The notes under the pieces: model-generated | What the model was told of the DNA's origin: nothing | The model's input: only the letters and a program-made list of their open reading frames with translations | The model's database searches: none | Shown here: piece after piece, positions 1 through 11,890 of the stretch | How the letters are laid out: each line of letters begins with the position of its first letter | Position numbering within the stretch: the stretch's first letter is position 1 | Source of the DNA: Morella rubra | Taxonomy: Eukaryota > Streptophyta > Magnoliopsida > Fagales > Myricaceae | Direction: 5' to 3' | Length of the DNA stretch: 64,000 nt | Assembly (NCBI GenBank): GCA_003952965.2 | Contig: CM025849.1 | Coordinates: forward strand, 17,999,052 to 18,063,051 | Position numbers and translations under genes: made by a program

Positions 1-1450
1 TGGAGATCACCATTAGGTGCGGTAAAGGAGGGAAAAAAAAATAATTTAGGACCTTTCGTGAAAAACCCCTGCTGTCCAAAATGTTCCAATGAAATCCTTG
101 AATTTTTGCATGAAATTTAGTGGACGTGTTGTATATGGTCAAAGTAGGTCCCAGTAAAAATTTCAGCCCAATCGGAGGTCAGGAAATGTCGAAAATGCCC
201 TGGAGGTCTCTAAGGGCAGTTTTGACATTTCACATAAAACGTTAGGGTAAAAAGGTCCGAACTGAGAAAATAATTTTATTTTTGTGTAAAGCATGAAAAA
301 TAGATGGGGAAGCCAAATTTGAGTCCAAACCAAGTAGAATTAGGGGCTCAAATCACAAAGTCCGTTTAGCGGCCTAAATGGACTTTAGGCCCGTTAACCC
401 TAAACAAGCCCATAATACTTTGAAACTTTACGGATAGGCCCAATAGGGTCTAAGAAGGCCCAAGAAGCCCCCATTTGAAGACTTAAATTGTTAATTAGTA
501 TTAACTTTTCAGAAAGAGCGGAGGTAGAAGAAGAAAATACCTTAGAATTAGTACGTACTACTATTAATGTCAAATGCATTTTTTTTACGCAATATCTTGC
601 ATTTTATTGAACGACATTTGTGAATGGTATATATGTTATGTGTATGATATGCCATGTTGCAGAAACATATCATGGGTATAGTGCTATTTTGATCGGAAAG
701 AAACCTATACCCAAAGGTGATCCTGATACTAGGTGACGGTACCGTTCACAATGAGATAGTGCAAGTCACCACTGAAAGGATAGTGGTTGGTATCCCTTGG
801 TGATGGAACAATGCACGCCTGATCGGGTCCTGGTGCCGGGGTGTGGGACAGTCCCAGAGAAGAGAGGGAGGCACAACTTGGACTCTGGGGGTTAAGCTGA
901 GTGAAGAAAGGACACCTCTACCAGACTGGAAAAGAAAGAAAGTGAAATGATTAGGAAACAAATGCATTCATTCTGCATTGCATCGCTCATATTGAATTGG
1001 TTACAAATATTGCTTGATGGTTATTTTTTCTCTATGTCTGTTATTTCTGTTTTATATCATTGTATGTCATGTTCCCCTATTCCCCCTTACTGAGTCAGTA
1101 GGACTCACCCTTTTATTTGTTTAATCTTTTGTATGTACTATTGTGGACATCGAACCTGACAGATGCCGACGTTTATGAGAGAGCAAATTTTGGATGTTGA
1201 TCCATACATCTTAGTTGTTAAGATATGGACTTACGTCACGGAGACATTCGAGGTATACGTGGGTACGAGCCCCAATGGTACCTCAAAAATCCACCTATAT
1301 TCCCACTTCCTCATGTAGAGGACTTTGGGCTGGTCGATGTCGACCTGGCCCTCCCGCCCATTGTCCCTCCTCCACCAGCAGAGGGCACGGGGGAAAACGA
1401 GCTTGTTGTCCTATCCTCCGATATAGAGTCCGGTAATGAGTAGACTTCAG
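1..1450 (+). repeat. LTR-like sequence, probably the remnant of a gypsy-type LTR
   Basis: No coding gene is recognisable here. The stretch looks like non-coding LTR sequence: an AT-rich leader, then at 1091-1107 the inverted pair TGAGTC/GACTCA inside a 'ttactgag..ctcaccc' block of a kind common in the R/U5 part of plant gypsy LTRs. A short open frame at 1225-1443 is proline-rich and unlike any family I know. No matching second LTR or target duplication is in the window, so the element would have to extend off the left edge. This is an inference from sequence style. Confidence 0.3.
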
Positions 1451-2028
1451 CGGTAGTCACTCTTTTGTTTTATTGGTTTAGGTAGTCGTTTCACGGATGG
1501 TGTATTATGGAAAGCTGTAGATAGCTTATTTTTTTGTACTTCTTTTCTCTTACTTTTATATTTCCTCATGAAGGATATTTTGTAAAAGAAAAAATCCATG
1601 ATCATAGTGGAAATGTTTATATTTTCAAAAAAAAAAAAAATCTCTTATTCCATTTCTCGTCCTATGCCATATTTGATTTTACTTTCTTAAATTTTACTTT
1701 CTTCCCTTAATTTTTCCCAATTAATTATATTTCAAATTTCAAAATAAATTTTCAAGTAAACGTTTTCTACTGAGCTTTTTCAAAGCCAAGTCTCATAACT
1801 ATATAGGATCTATTCGTGCTGTAATCCCCAATTGTGTGCACACCATTACTATAGGTGAGCCTAGGGGGTAAGTACTGGCAGGGGACGTGAAATTTAATTA
1901 TGGATAATCTAATCCTAAATGGGATAAAACCTATCACCCTAGAGAAATAAGGTGTAAGAGGTGAACTATCATTACTCTATGAATTTTTTTAATTGTTTTA
2001 TGCATATCTATGATTGAAGGCGCAAAAA
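1451..2028. other. Non-coding AT-rich stretch
   Basis: I see no gene here. It holds an A-run near 1627-1640 and plain AT-rich DNA leading up to the degenerate transposase start at 2029. In the better preserved CACTA element the same position is an intron that ends just before the transposase ATG, so this may be part of the old element's leader intron. Confidence 0.3.
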
Positions 2029-2794
2029 ATGGATAAGAGTTGAATTCATGAACTAGATAGGTTTGGTGTGAAGTATAAGGAAGGTGTCCGGGAATTTATG
2101 AGTATCGCTAGAAATTCTACGGATAGTCGTGGTCAAATAAGGTGCCCCTGTCGGAGATGTAAGAATATTTTGCTCCAAACTATTCAAGAAATGGAGGATC
2201 ACCTGTTCATAAATGGGTTTGAGAAGAGTTATACTTATTGGGTATTGCACGGAGAACCAATTCCAAGAATCACCTCTTTTGATTAGGCAGTGTCTGAACG
2301 GGAGCCAGTGCTGAGTAGTGACGAGTCCGAGGGGAATATAGATGACGACCTTCGAGACATGTTAGTGGAGTTTGATGTGGGAGCATATCTTCTTGCCAAC
2401 CTAATGTCACCCAAATCGGGGTCTAGGGATAGATTTTCTGCATGAGCGGGAATTGTATCTTGGATCTGTCAAGTATTCGAAGTTGTCTTTTGCAGTAAGA
2501 TTACTCCATGTGAAGTTAGAGAATAACTAGAGCGTAAAGGCATTTGAGGACATACAACTTTGACAAAACTAAGCTTATTCTTGAGGGACTTGTGTTCTAG
2601 AACTATAAAAGTAGAGCTTATAAACTAGTTGCAAAAAGATATCGGATTGATCCGTTGTAAGTTGGAGCACATATTTCTCCCACCATTTTTCACTGTCATG
2701 GTCCATTCAACGGTCCACTTGCCTCAGGAAGTTTTACTTGGGGGGCCTGTACAGTTTTGGTGGATGTGTCCAATAGAAAGGTATATGGGATATG
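2029..2794 (+). pseudogene. TNP2-like CACTA transposase remnant, N-terminal part joined to DUF4218
   Basis: Translation from 2029 gives MDKS, a stop where the family has Trp, then a clear transposase-associated domain with IRCPCRRCKN and VLHGEP motifs up to about 2285. After an acidic stretch the frame jumps at about 2545 to the start of DUF4218 (KLSLFLRDLCSRT, then IRCKLEHIF) and ends at CPIERYMGY where the copia element enters. The whole central Transposase_21 catalytic region, several hundred residues in the family, is absent. With the stop codons and frameshifts it cannot make transposase. Confidence 0.85.
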
Positions 2795-4003
2795 TGAGTC
2801 TAAATATCAACCCAAGAGAGGAGGTGAATTGAGTTTATCAAAAACTTTGTCATTTTCGATAAAAACACAAATTTGAAAAATACCCTTTTTTAATAAATAA
2901 AAATACAGATATGAATGTGTTTAAATGCTAAGCTAAATATAAGCAATAAATGATAAAGTATAAATTACCACAAATATGGATATTGAACGAATAATAAGAG
3001 AGATAGAGTTAGAGAGACGGCACCGCAATTTTAGGTGGTTCGGCCAACACTTGCCTATGTCCACTCTCAAGGCTATTGACTTCCTTGGGCTTTCTTCCAG
3101 GGTGCTAAGGAACCTTTACAAATCATTTTTTGAGCTCACGCTTTAATTCTCTTCATAAATCCCAAAACCAAGGGATTTCTTCTACCCACACGAGTAGGAC
3201 CAAGTGTTTGCCCAACATTCAAGTGATTTACAAAAGGTGGGTACAAAGGAATATTTAAGACTGGCTTTCTAAGCCAAATAAGCAAGTGGAAAGCACAAAA
3301 GTGTGGAATGGCTCTCTAAGCCAAATCAGCAAGTGAAAAGCTCAATAGTGTGCAATAAGACAAAATTCTCGAAGAAAAACTAAAATTTGGCAAGTAGGAG
3401 CACAAGCTTTCTTGGTAGGTGCGTTCTTCGCTCTTCTTCAAAGTACTTTCTCTCTCTAGAAGTTAGGGCAAGAATAATTGTAAGTGTGTTGTCTTTATCT
3501 CTCTATCTTCTTCTATTTATAACCCCTCTAACTTTAAAGGTCTTAAAAATCCTCAAAAGTACCGTTGGAAGGGTACCCATGTCTTTTTTGAGCATTTCAA
3601 ATGAGCTGGCATCGTTCTATTTTTTCTGTAAAATCGCAGCATGTGTCGACACATGGTCTACATGTGTTAACACATAGTCTGCATGTCTGGAAATGCTGTC
3701 TTGGGTGTCAGTGCAATGTGTCGACACATTCAGTGCTGGAGAAAAAAATTAGCATCTTGAAAGTGTCCAATCCATTCCAACACTTCTTTAAGCACCTACA
3801 ATATGAAAATTGATCTATCAACTTTGCGTAATGATGTTCAAGTACACTTAGAAATATTAATAGAGATGACTTCAATCTTTTGAAACACTTTTTAGAAATA
3901 ATGGATTGATATGGTAAAATCTAAAAGTCTTCAAAGCACATAGAATTTTTTGTTACCGTCAAAATCAAATACGGATTGTTTGCAAAACAACCTTGGGCTA
4001 ACA
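2795..4003 (-). repeat. Copia element, 3' LTR
   Basis: This 1209-bp direct repeat matches 10642-11886 along its length with scattered substitutions and indels. Reading on the minus strand, a TATAAATAG box lies at about 3515-3525. Upstream of it, in U3, are palindromic words of the TGTGTCGACACA type at about 3645-3660 and 3718-3727, with a TGTGTTAACACA variant at about 3661-3672. Confidence 0.9.
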
Positions 4004-4019
4004 ATCTCCTCCTTTTTTA
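4004..4019 (-). other. Polypurine tract of the copia element
   Basis: On the minus strand this reads as a purine-rich tract (AAAAAAGGAGGAGAT) ending directly against the TGTTAGCC start of the 3' LTR. That is the expected place for the primer of plus-strand DNA synthesis. Confidence 0.75.
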
Positions 4020-4779
4020 TTATGACAAAACCATTTTAGAAAACACAATTTGCTAACAAATGGAAAAGCTCCATTTGAGAACAAGCAGGAGTTTTTCATT
4101 ACATTTTTAGCAAAAGGACTTTGAGATTTTACAAAAATTTGCAAAAGTTTCCTTTGTAAATGGAGGTTTCCCAAAATTTAAAAACAAGTAAGAACACTTC
4201 TATAAACTTCCTCCAAACTTCCAACTTTCAATCCAGAATGCAGGACTTCAAAATTAAGATATAAGATGAGTACTACCTGTGAAGCAGATCTCAAATTTTC
4301 ACAATTAAAAGCAATGAGTTCACAAACTCAAAAGTACCTTATAATCACCATTAGATAATCATAGCAGATGAACAAATAAATAATCCAATGGAGAAATATA
4401 AATACCGGAGATATCATAGATAAAGCAAGTCAAGTATTCATTAACATAATACATACAAACATAGAAAGGACAAAATAAGATTAATACAAAATGAATGTCC
4501 TCAATAAGAGCTAGAGAGTCAACATAATCACTTATAACTTCTCCCCCTTTGGCATCAACAAAAATAGGATATGGGGACAAGGTCAAGAGCAGCTGGAATA
4601 AACCAGAAGACACATGGCATGCAAAAGAGTACAAACAATGTTTTCACAATGAACAAGTATGATATTAAAAAGCAATGTACATATTGCAATTTAAACAAAG
4701 ATCAGAACTTGTCCAGTGCAATCAATTAAAACATCAACAAAACAAATCAAGTAAATATCACCAATTTAATCCGAAGGAA

Positions 4780-7700
4780 ATCTCATTCTAATTTCTTGGC
4801 GAATAAAGCAAAATCTATCCTCATTAAGGGTTTTGTGAAAATATCCACCAATTGAAGGTCAGTATTTACGAATTCAAGAACAATATCCCTTTTTGAGCAT
4901 AATCTCAAATGAAATGATGCTTAATCTCAATATGTTTTGTCCTAGAGTGCTGAATTAGATTTTTGGTAAAATTTATTGCACTGGTGTAGTCACATTTTAT
5001 TGGATGAGAGAATAATGAAGATTAAAATCTTCAAATTGTTGTTTCATTATAATACTTATGCACAACAATTGCCCAAGGCAATATACTCGGCTTCTTTGGT
5101 TGATAGGGCCACAGAGTTTTGTTTCTTACAACACCAAAGACTAGTGAAGGTCCAAGAAATTGGCACGTACCACTAATGCTCTTTCTATCAACTTTTACAG
5201 CCCAAATAATGCGCATCTAAGTGTCCTTGTAAATTAAATTCAGTACTTTTGGGATAAAACAAACCAAGATTTTGAGTGCCAACAAGATATCTGAAAATCC
5301 TTTTAACCGCAAGGAGATGAGATTCCTTAGGACAAGATTGAAATCTAGCACACATGCATACACTAAACATTATATCCGGTCTACTAGCGGTAAGATAGAG
5401 TAAAGAGACTATACCTCGATATTTGGTTTGGTCCACATCCTTACCTTTCTCATTCTTTTACATTTTAGTAGATGGACTGAAAAGAGTGCTCATAGATTTT
5501 GAGTTGTCCATACCAAATCGCTTGAGAAGATCTCTTGTGTATTTTGCTTGGTTGATGAAGATTCCCTCTTTGCTTTGTTTGATTTGAAGGTCAAGAAAAT
5601 AGTTCAATTCTCCTATGAGGCTCATATCAAATTCACCTTGCATAACTTGAAAGAACTCTTGATACAAAGATTCATTAGTAGATACAAAAATAATGTCATC
5701 GACATAAATTTGAATTGTTAACAATTCATTGTCTTTTTCTTTAGTAAAAAGAGTAGTATCAATTTTACCTCGTGAAAAACCATTTTCAATGAGAAAAGAA
5801 CTTAGACATTCATACCATGCCCGAGGTACTTTTCTCAAGCCATAAAGTGCTTTTGTGACCTTGTACACATGATTTAAAAGCTTCTCATCTTCAAAGCCCA
5901 GTGGTTGCTCAACATATACTTCCTCCGTGAGGAATATATTTAGGAATGTGCTTTTCACCATTTGAAAGAGTTTAAAATCTTTATAGCAAGCGAAAGAGAG
6001 TAACATACGAATAGATTCTAAACGAGCAACAGGAGCAAAGGTTTCATCAAAATCAATTCCCTCTTCTTGATTGTAACCTTGGGCTACTAATCTTGCCTTG
6101 TTCCTTACTACAACCCAGGATTCATCCATTTTGTTTCTAAAAATTCATTTTGTACCAATAATTGGATAATCTTGGGTCTAGGAACTAAATGTCATACTTT
6201 ATTTTTCTCAAATTGTTTTAACTCATCTTCCATAGCATGGATCCAACTTTCATCATCTTTAGCCTCAGAAAATTCTTAGGCTCAAGTTGAGAAAGTAAAG
6301 CAAAATTATTAGCTTGTTTAAAGAAGAGCGAGTGCTTACCCCTTTCTCAACATTACCAATGATTTGCTCAAGAGGATGACTTTTGACGTATTTTCAAGAC
6401 TTTGGTAGATCACTGTTGACTTGTTGAACTTCTTGTGATTCTTGATATCCTTGCTCTTGTACAAGTGTTTCTTCCTTATCTTCATTTATAGCAAGTTTCT
6501 CAACCTCTTTTTCAAGATCTATAACTTCTCATCATCTCTTTTCACAAGATTGTTAGATTCATAAAAAACGACATGAACAAATTCTTCAACAACTAAGTGT
6601 GTTTATTGAAAATACGATAGGCTTTACTAGAAGTTGAATAACCAAGAAAGATACCTTCATCCGCTTTTGCATCGAACTTACCCAAATTGTCCTTGTTGTT
6701 GTTGAGCACAAAACATTTGCATCCGAAACATGGAAAATAACCAATGTTGGGTTTTCTATCATTCCATAGCTCATAAAAGTTTTCTTAAGAATAGGTCTAA
6801 TCATGCAACGGTTCATAACATGACAACTTGTGCTAATGGCTTCAGCCCAGAAGTAATCAGGCAAGTTGCTTTCACATAGCAAGGTTCTAGCCATTCTTCA
6901 AGAGTCCTATTCTTCCTCTCTACAACACCATTTTGTTGAGGAGTTCTAGGAGCCGAGAAGTTATGGTTAATACTTTTCACACAAAACTTTTCAAAGGAGG
7001 AATTTTCAAATTCTTTTCCATGATCACTCCTTATGCTAGAAATAGCAAAACTTTTTCATTTTGAATTCTCTTGCTAAGTTTTTCAAAAGCATGAAAAGCC
7101 TCATCTTTATGAGCTAGGAATATAATTCACGTGAATATACTGAAATCATTATCAACAACAAAGTCCATAACATTTGCCACCTAAACTCAACGTTCGGGTT
7201 GAACCAAATAAGTCCATGTGTAGAAGTTGAAGTGGCCTAGAAGTGGACACCACATTTTTGGCTTAAAGAGGTTTTGTTTGTTTGCCTTTTTGACAAGCTG
7301 CACAAATTTTGTCTTTTTCAAAAGAAAGGTTAGGCAAACCCGAAACAAGATTCTTTTTGGCTAGTTTTGAAATCAAGTCCATGCTTGCATGAGCAAGCCT
7401 TCTATGCCACAACCAACTATCCTTGTCATTTAGAGATGAAAGACATTTTATATTTTCTGAAGAATGCTCTCTAAATGAACAATGTACACATTTTCAAATC
7501 TATGTCCAACAAACAAGACTTTCTTGCTTTCAATATTCTCAACAATATATTGATGATTCAAAAATGACTTGGTTTCCTTTGTCACATAATTGACTAATAC
7601 TTAAGAGATTATGCTTTAAACCATCAACAAGAAGTACATTCTCAATTATGGAATTTGGAGACATACCAATGCTACCAACACCAAGTAACTTTCCTTTGCA

Positions 7701-7830
7701 ATTGTCACCAAAAGTAACTGAACCCTTTCCCTTGAGACTAAGAGAATTAACCAACTCTTGTCTTCTGTCATGTGGTTGGAGCATCCACTGTTAAGGACCC
7801 AATATTCCTTGGCTTCATTGGACTTCAAGC
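4780..7830 (-). pseudogene. Copia pol remnant: protease, integrase, reverse transcriptase, RNase H
   Basis: Read right to left: a protease motif WVLNSGCSNHMT near 7800 (family has DSG, here NSG), a GAG-pre-integrase stretch (HNLLSISQLCDKG) near 7560-7640, integrase core pieces (6586-7250), a reverse transcriptase block (5458-6129) with [16 protein letters not shown] and an intact IYVDDI motif, and the RT-RNase H connection YLTASRPDIMFSV near 5360, then RNase H scraps to about 4800. Motif A, normally QMDVKSAFLN, reads QMVKSTFLN: the catalytic aspartate codon has been lost by an in-frame 3-base deletion. Stops and frameshifts separate the blocks. The element cannot reverse-transcribe itself. 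Confidence 0.9.
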
Positions 7831-7939
7831 ACTCCTACAAAAAGGAATCAAGTCTTGATTTTTGGTACCCAAATCCTTTTGGGTCCATTGGTGTTAGAAA
7901 TGAAGTTCCTTCACCTTGTCTTTTTGGATCCACACAAAT

Positions 7940-8713
7940 TTGATGTCATGAGTGGATTTCTTTCTATTTGGAAAAATGTGTGAGATGTGTCCATTTTTTT
8001 CACAAAAATTACACAATAAGATATAGATGATTTAATAATCATATCTGAATATAATTTTTGATTACAACCGAATTATAACCAATCCCACTTTTGTTGAAAC
8101 ATCTTTGGGAACCAAGAAGAATATCAAGGTTTCTTTTCCCTTGAGTGAATCTTGCAAAATCTTGAGTAAGAGAGTCAACTTTCTTCTTCAAATCAATGTT
8201 TTGAGATTTTAAATCATTGGACTCTTCTTGCATGAATTTGTCATTTTCTTTTGTGACTCTTGCAAGATTCTCTCCAAGAGAAACAACTTAGTATTTCAAA
8301 GTATCATTTTCATGAAGAAATACTTCAAGGTTTTTTTAAGACAACAATACTTTGAAAACACTATTTTCAATTCAAGATATTGTTCATCAAAAGTGTCTTG
8401 TAATTTATCAAAAAAGAATGAACAAATTGAAGAGTCTTGTACCTCATCTTCATCGCTATCGCTATCACTTTCATCGGACTCTCCCCATGTAGCCAAAAAG
8501 GCTTTCTTTTTATCTTTGAAATCCTTTGATTTCTTATAGGATTCAAAGTTGGGGCAATCGGTCTTTATATGTCCTGGCTTCTTGCACCTAAAGTAAATGA
8601 ATGTCTTTCTTCATGCTACTATCACCTTTGTAGCTTGTCTTATTTGGAAATCTTTTATCTCCTTGTTTCTTCAAGAAGAACTTCTTGAATCTCTTGGTAA
8701 ACAATGTCATTTA
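7940..8713 (-). pseudogene. Copia gag C-terminal remnant with zinc-knuckle relic
   Basis: The minus strand shows CKKPGHIKTDCP near 8570, the second half of a CCHC zinc knuckle whose first cysteine is not visible, followed by a lysine-rich stretch and the acidic linker LATWGESDESDSDSDED (8440-8500) typical of copia gag in this lineage, then a coiled-coil-like segment (8039-8233). The frame shifts more than once. The gag gene is cut at 8713/9885 by a solo LTR. Confidence 0.75.
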
Positions 8714-9884
8714 TGTTGGCTTTTGTTCACAATCGATATTTTGATGATTTCAATAAACGGATTAAGTTTACAAAATGGATATCTTCAAAGACAAAAACAT
8801 TTTTATCAAAGAGCCAAAGACAAGAAAATTGAAGACCAAGAAGATGCAAAGAGCTCAAAAGTGAAGATTCAAGACCATAGGGTATAACCTTGTAACTCTT
8901 AGTTTCACTTTGGACAAGGATTTAAATCACACACTTGCATATTTTTCAAACCGTGCATAATCTTCTTATCACAAGTTTTGACAACCAAAATGCGCTTTAA
9001 ATATTTTCAAATCATCCCTATATAAACTCCTAAGCCTTGGTTATACTTTTGGGAAGTTGGTTTTTGAAATGAGATTTCAAAAATGTCAAAAAGGGGCTTT
9101 TTAATTGTAGCGGTCGACCGCTATATGAAGCGGATGATAAAATAAAATTTGACAGAATTCAAATTTTATGACCGTTGAGCAACGGCTAGTTGAAGCGGTC
9201 GACCGGTACAATGGTAAAATTGTCAGATCAACCTCTAACGAATAGTTTTCTCATATGGCCTATATATAGACCTTCCTAACGTCTCAAACAAGAGAGAACG
9301 ACCACATATCATTTTACTTAGCTTGAGAAATATCTTAAACCTTCCTATTCCATATTTCTCATATCATTCACACAAATTACACTTTTTATCCTTGTTATTG
9401 TGTGAATCAAAGAGATAGAACTTTCCATTTTCATATCCACTCTTTGAGAGAGTTTATTCTTGTATCTTCCTATCCAAAATAGGTGATTCCTTTAGTGAGG
9501 TTGTTCACTAAAGAAGAAGCTTAGAGAGGTATATCTCAAGCTTGGTTGGGTTGTGAGTGTTGAGCCCGAGAAAACACTTGTAAGGTTCTCTAGCACCCGG
9601 AAGCTAGTGTGTACACTATTTGAAAGATAGTGGGAAAACCTCAAGGCTCGGTAAAGGAGCTTGAGGGGTGGATGTAGGCGGGTTTGCCGAACCACCTAAA
9701 AATCTCGTGTTTGCTTCTCTAAACTCTACTCTTTATATTTAGCACTTATTTACTTATTGCATAATACTTGTTTAAATACTTGTGTTAAATTATCTTTACT
9801 TTGCAAACACGATTTTGGGGGTTAAAAGCGAAAAAGTTTGGAAACCCAATTCACCCCCTCTTGGGTTGCCTTAATCCTTGGACA
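8714..9884 (+). mobile_element. Solo LTR (copia-type) inserted in the copia gag
   Basis: The sequence starts TGTTGGC and ends CCTTGGACA and is closely related along its length to 34022-35278. It contains a TATATATAG box at about 9258-9266 on the plus strand, AGCGGTCGACCGCT-type palindromes at about 9111-9125 and 9193-9207 upstream of it, and a C-rich tail (CACCCCCTCTTGGG) near 9852 typical of copia U5. No internal region or second LTR flanks it, so it is a solo LTR. The flanking 5-mers (attta and tacaa) do not match, so the target duplication is decayed or the ends are off by a few bases. Confidence 0.8.
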
Positions 9885-10594
9885 TACAATTTCCTCATCA
9901 TCTTCGGAAGACTCATCATCACTAGAGCATGAGGCTTTCAAGGCAATGCCTCTTTTTCCTTTTCCTTCATCATCATCTCTCTTTACTTGGTTCATCTCAT
10001 GTGTCATGAGAGATCCCATGAGCTCATCTAGAGAAAAATTTGTCAAGTCTTTGGCTTCTTGAATAGCAGTGACCTTGGGTTCCCAAAGCTTTTGGTAACA
10101 CCTAAAATCTTTCTCACCATTTCAACATTAGTATATTCTTTACCAAGAGATTTAAGACCATTTATAATATCAGTAAAGAGAGTAAATATAGATGAAATAG
10201 ATTCATCGGATTTCATCTTAAAAAGCTCATAACTATGAACAAGCATACTAATCTTGTTCTCTTTAACTTGATTCGTACCTTCATGGGCCACTTGGAGTTT
10301 GTCCCAACCGGAAACACGATTGCAATTCATTTGCAATCAAGTGCACAATGCAAAACATTCATAGCTTTAGAGTTTAAGGACATAGTTTAAGATCAACATC
10401 ATCCCACTCTTTTTCATCTTTAACTTACCTTCTTTGTCTCTAGGAAATTTAGGACCATTTGAGATAATTCTCCACAGTTCATAGTCCACGGCTTGGATAT
10501 AAATCCTCATCCTAGCTTTCCAATAGTTGTAACACGTTCCATTGAACAAAAAGGCTATTAGTGGATTGACTTTCGGCCAACAAAGAACTAACAA
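9885..10594 (-). pseudogene. Copia gag N-terminal remnant (UBN2-type)
   Basis: The minus strand encodes FNGTCYNYWKARMRIYIQA near 10550, then HEGTNQVKENKISMLVHSY and a block with FTLFTDIINGLKSLGK near 10170, and an acidic stretch SSDDESSEDDEE at 9890-9920. This is the conserved gag core of plant copia elements. Several frameshifts (for example between 10367 and 10336, and at about 10045) break it, and it runs into the solo LTR at 9884. Confidence 0.85.
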
Positions 10595-10626
10595 GGGTTG
10601 TCATAGATAAAAATATTAAACCTCAT

Positions 10627-10637
10627 CTCTGATACCA
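10627..10637 (-). other. Primer-binding site of the copia element
   Basis: The minus strand reads TGGTATCAGAG, complementary to the 3' end of initiator methionine tRNA, four bases inside the terminal CA of the 5' LTR. It fixes the element's orientation. Confidence 0.85.
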
Positions 10638-10641
10638 ATTA

Positions 10642-11886
10642 TGAGTCTAAATAACAACCCAAGAAGGGGGTGAATTGGGTTTATCAAAAATTTAGTCATT
10701 TTTCGATAAAAAACAAATTTGAAAAATACCCTTTTATAAATAAAAATGCAGATCTGAATGTGTTTAATGCTAAGCTAAATATAAGCAATAAATGATAAAA
10801 CATAAATACTGCAAATATGGATATGGAACGAATAATAAGAGAGATAGAGTTAGAGAGACGACACCACAATTTTAGGTGTTCAGCCAACACTTGCCTACAT
10901 CCACTCTCAAGGCTATTGACTTCCTTGGCTTCCTTCACTATTCTCAAATAGAAAATACACCTTAGCTTCCCGGGTGCTAAGGAACCTTTACAAAGCGTTT
11001 TTGAGCTCACGCTTCAACTCTCTTCAAATCCCCAAGGGATTTCTTCTACCCACACAAGTAGGACCAAGTGTTTACCCAACACTTAAGTGTTTTACAAAAG
11101 ATGGGTACAAAGGAATATTTAAGAATGGCTCTCTAAGCCGAATAAGCAAGTGGAAAGCACAAAAGTGTGGAATGGCTCTCTAAGCCAAATCAGCAAGTGA
11201 AAAGCTCAATAGTGTGCAAGAAGACAAGATTCTCAAGAAAAGCTAAAGTTTGGCAGGTGGGAGCACAAGCTTTCTTGGTAGGTGCGTTCTTTTCTCTTTT
11301 TCAAAGTACTTTCTCTCTCTAGAAGTTAGGGCAAGAATAATTGGAAGTGTGTTGTCTTTATCTCTCAATCTTCTTCTATTTATAGCCCCTCTAAATCCAA
11401 AGGTCTTGAAAACCCTCAAAAGTACCATTGGAAGGGTACCCATGTCTTTTTGGAGCATTTCAAATGAGCTGGTGTCGTTCTAGTTTTTCTGCAAAATCGC
11501 AGCATGTGTCGACATATATTCTGCAAGTGTTGACACATTAAAACTTAGTCTAAAAATGTTATCTCAAGTGTCAGTGCAATGTGTCAACACTTATCTTCAA
11601 TGCGTCGGCACATTCAGTGCTGGAGAGAAAAATCAGCATCTTGAAAGTGTCCAATCCATTCCAACACTTCTTTAAACACCTACAATATGAAAAATTGATC
11701 TATCAACTTGTGTAATGGTGTTCAAGTACACTTAGAAATATTTACTGAAGATAACCTTAATCTTTTGAAACACTTTTAGAAATAGTGGATTGATAAGGTA
11801 AAATCTAAAAGTCTTCAAAGTACTTAGAATTTTTTTAATTATCAAAATCAAATATGGATTGTTTGCAAAACAACCTTGGGCTAACA
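10642..11886 (-). repeat. Copia element, 5' LTR
   Basis: This 1245-bp direct repeat of 2795-4003 has TG...CA ends. A TATAAATAG box lies on the minus strand near 11380. The TGTCGACA-type U3 motifs at about 11505-11520 and 11575-11615 are partly decayed compared with the other LTR. Confidence 0.9.
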
Positions 11887-11890
11887 AGGT

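Larger units (their letters stand above)
2795..11886 (-). mobile_element. Ty1/copia LTR retrotransposon (SIRE-like), degenerate, inserted in the old CACTA transposase
   Basis: Two direct LTRs (2795-4003 and 10642-11886) bound an internal region that codes on the minus strand for gag, protease, integrase, reverse transcriptase and RNase H in copia order. The primer-binding site complementary to initiator methionine tRNA (TGGTATCAGAG on the minus strand, 10627-10637) lies next to the right LTR, which is therefore the 5' LTR. A purine tract (AAAAAAGGAGGAGAT, minus strand) abuts the left LTR. LTRs begin TGTTAGCCC and end GACTCA in element orientation. All reading frames carry stops or shifts. A solo LTR (8714-9884) sits inside gag. 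The assignment to the SIRE lineage rests on the reverse transcriptase wording and is tentative. Confidence 0.9.

Noticed and set aside
746..967. 73-codon minus-strand frame near the left edge
   Set aside because: No family resemblance; lies in LTR-like non-coding sequence.
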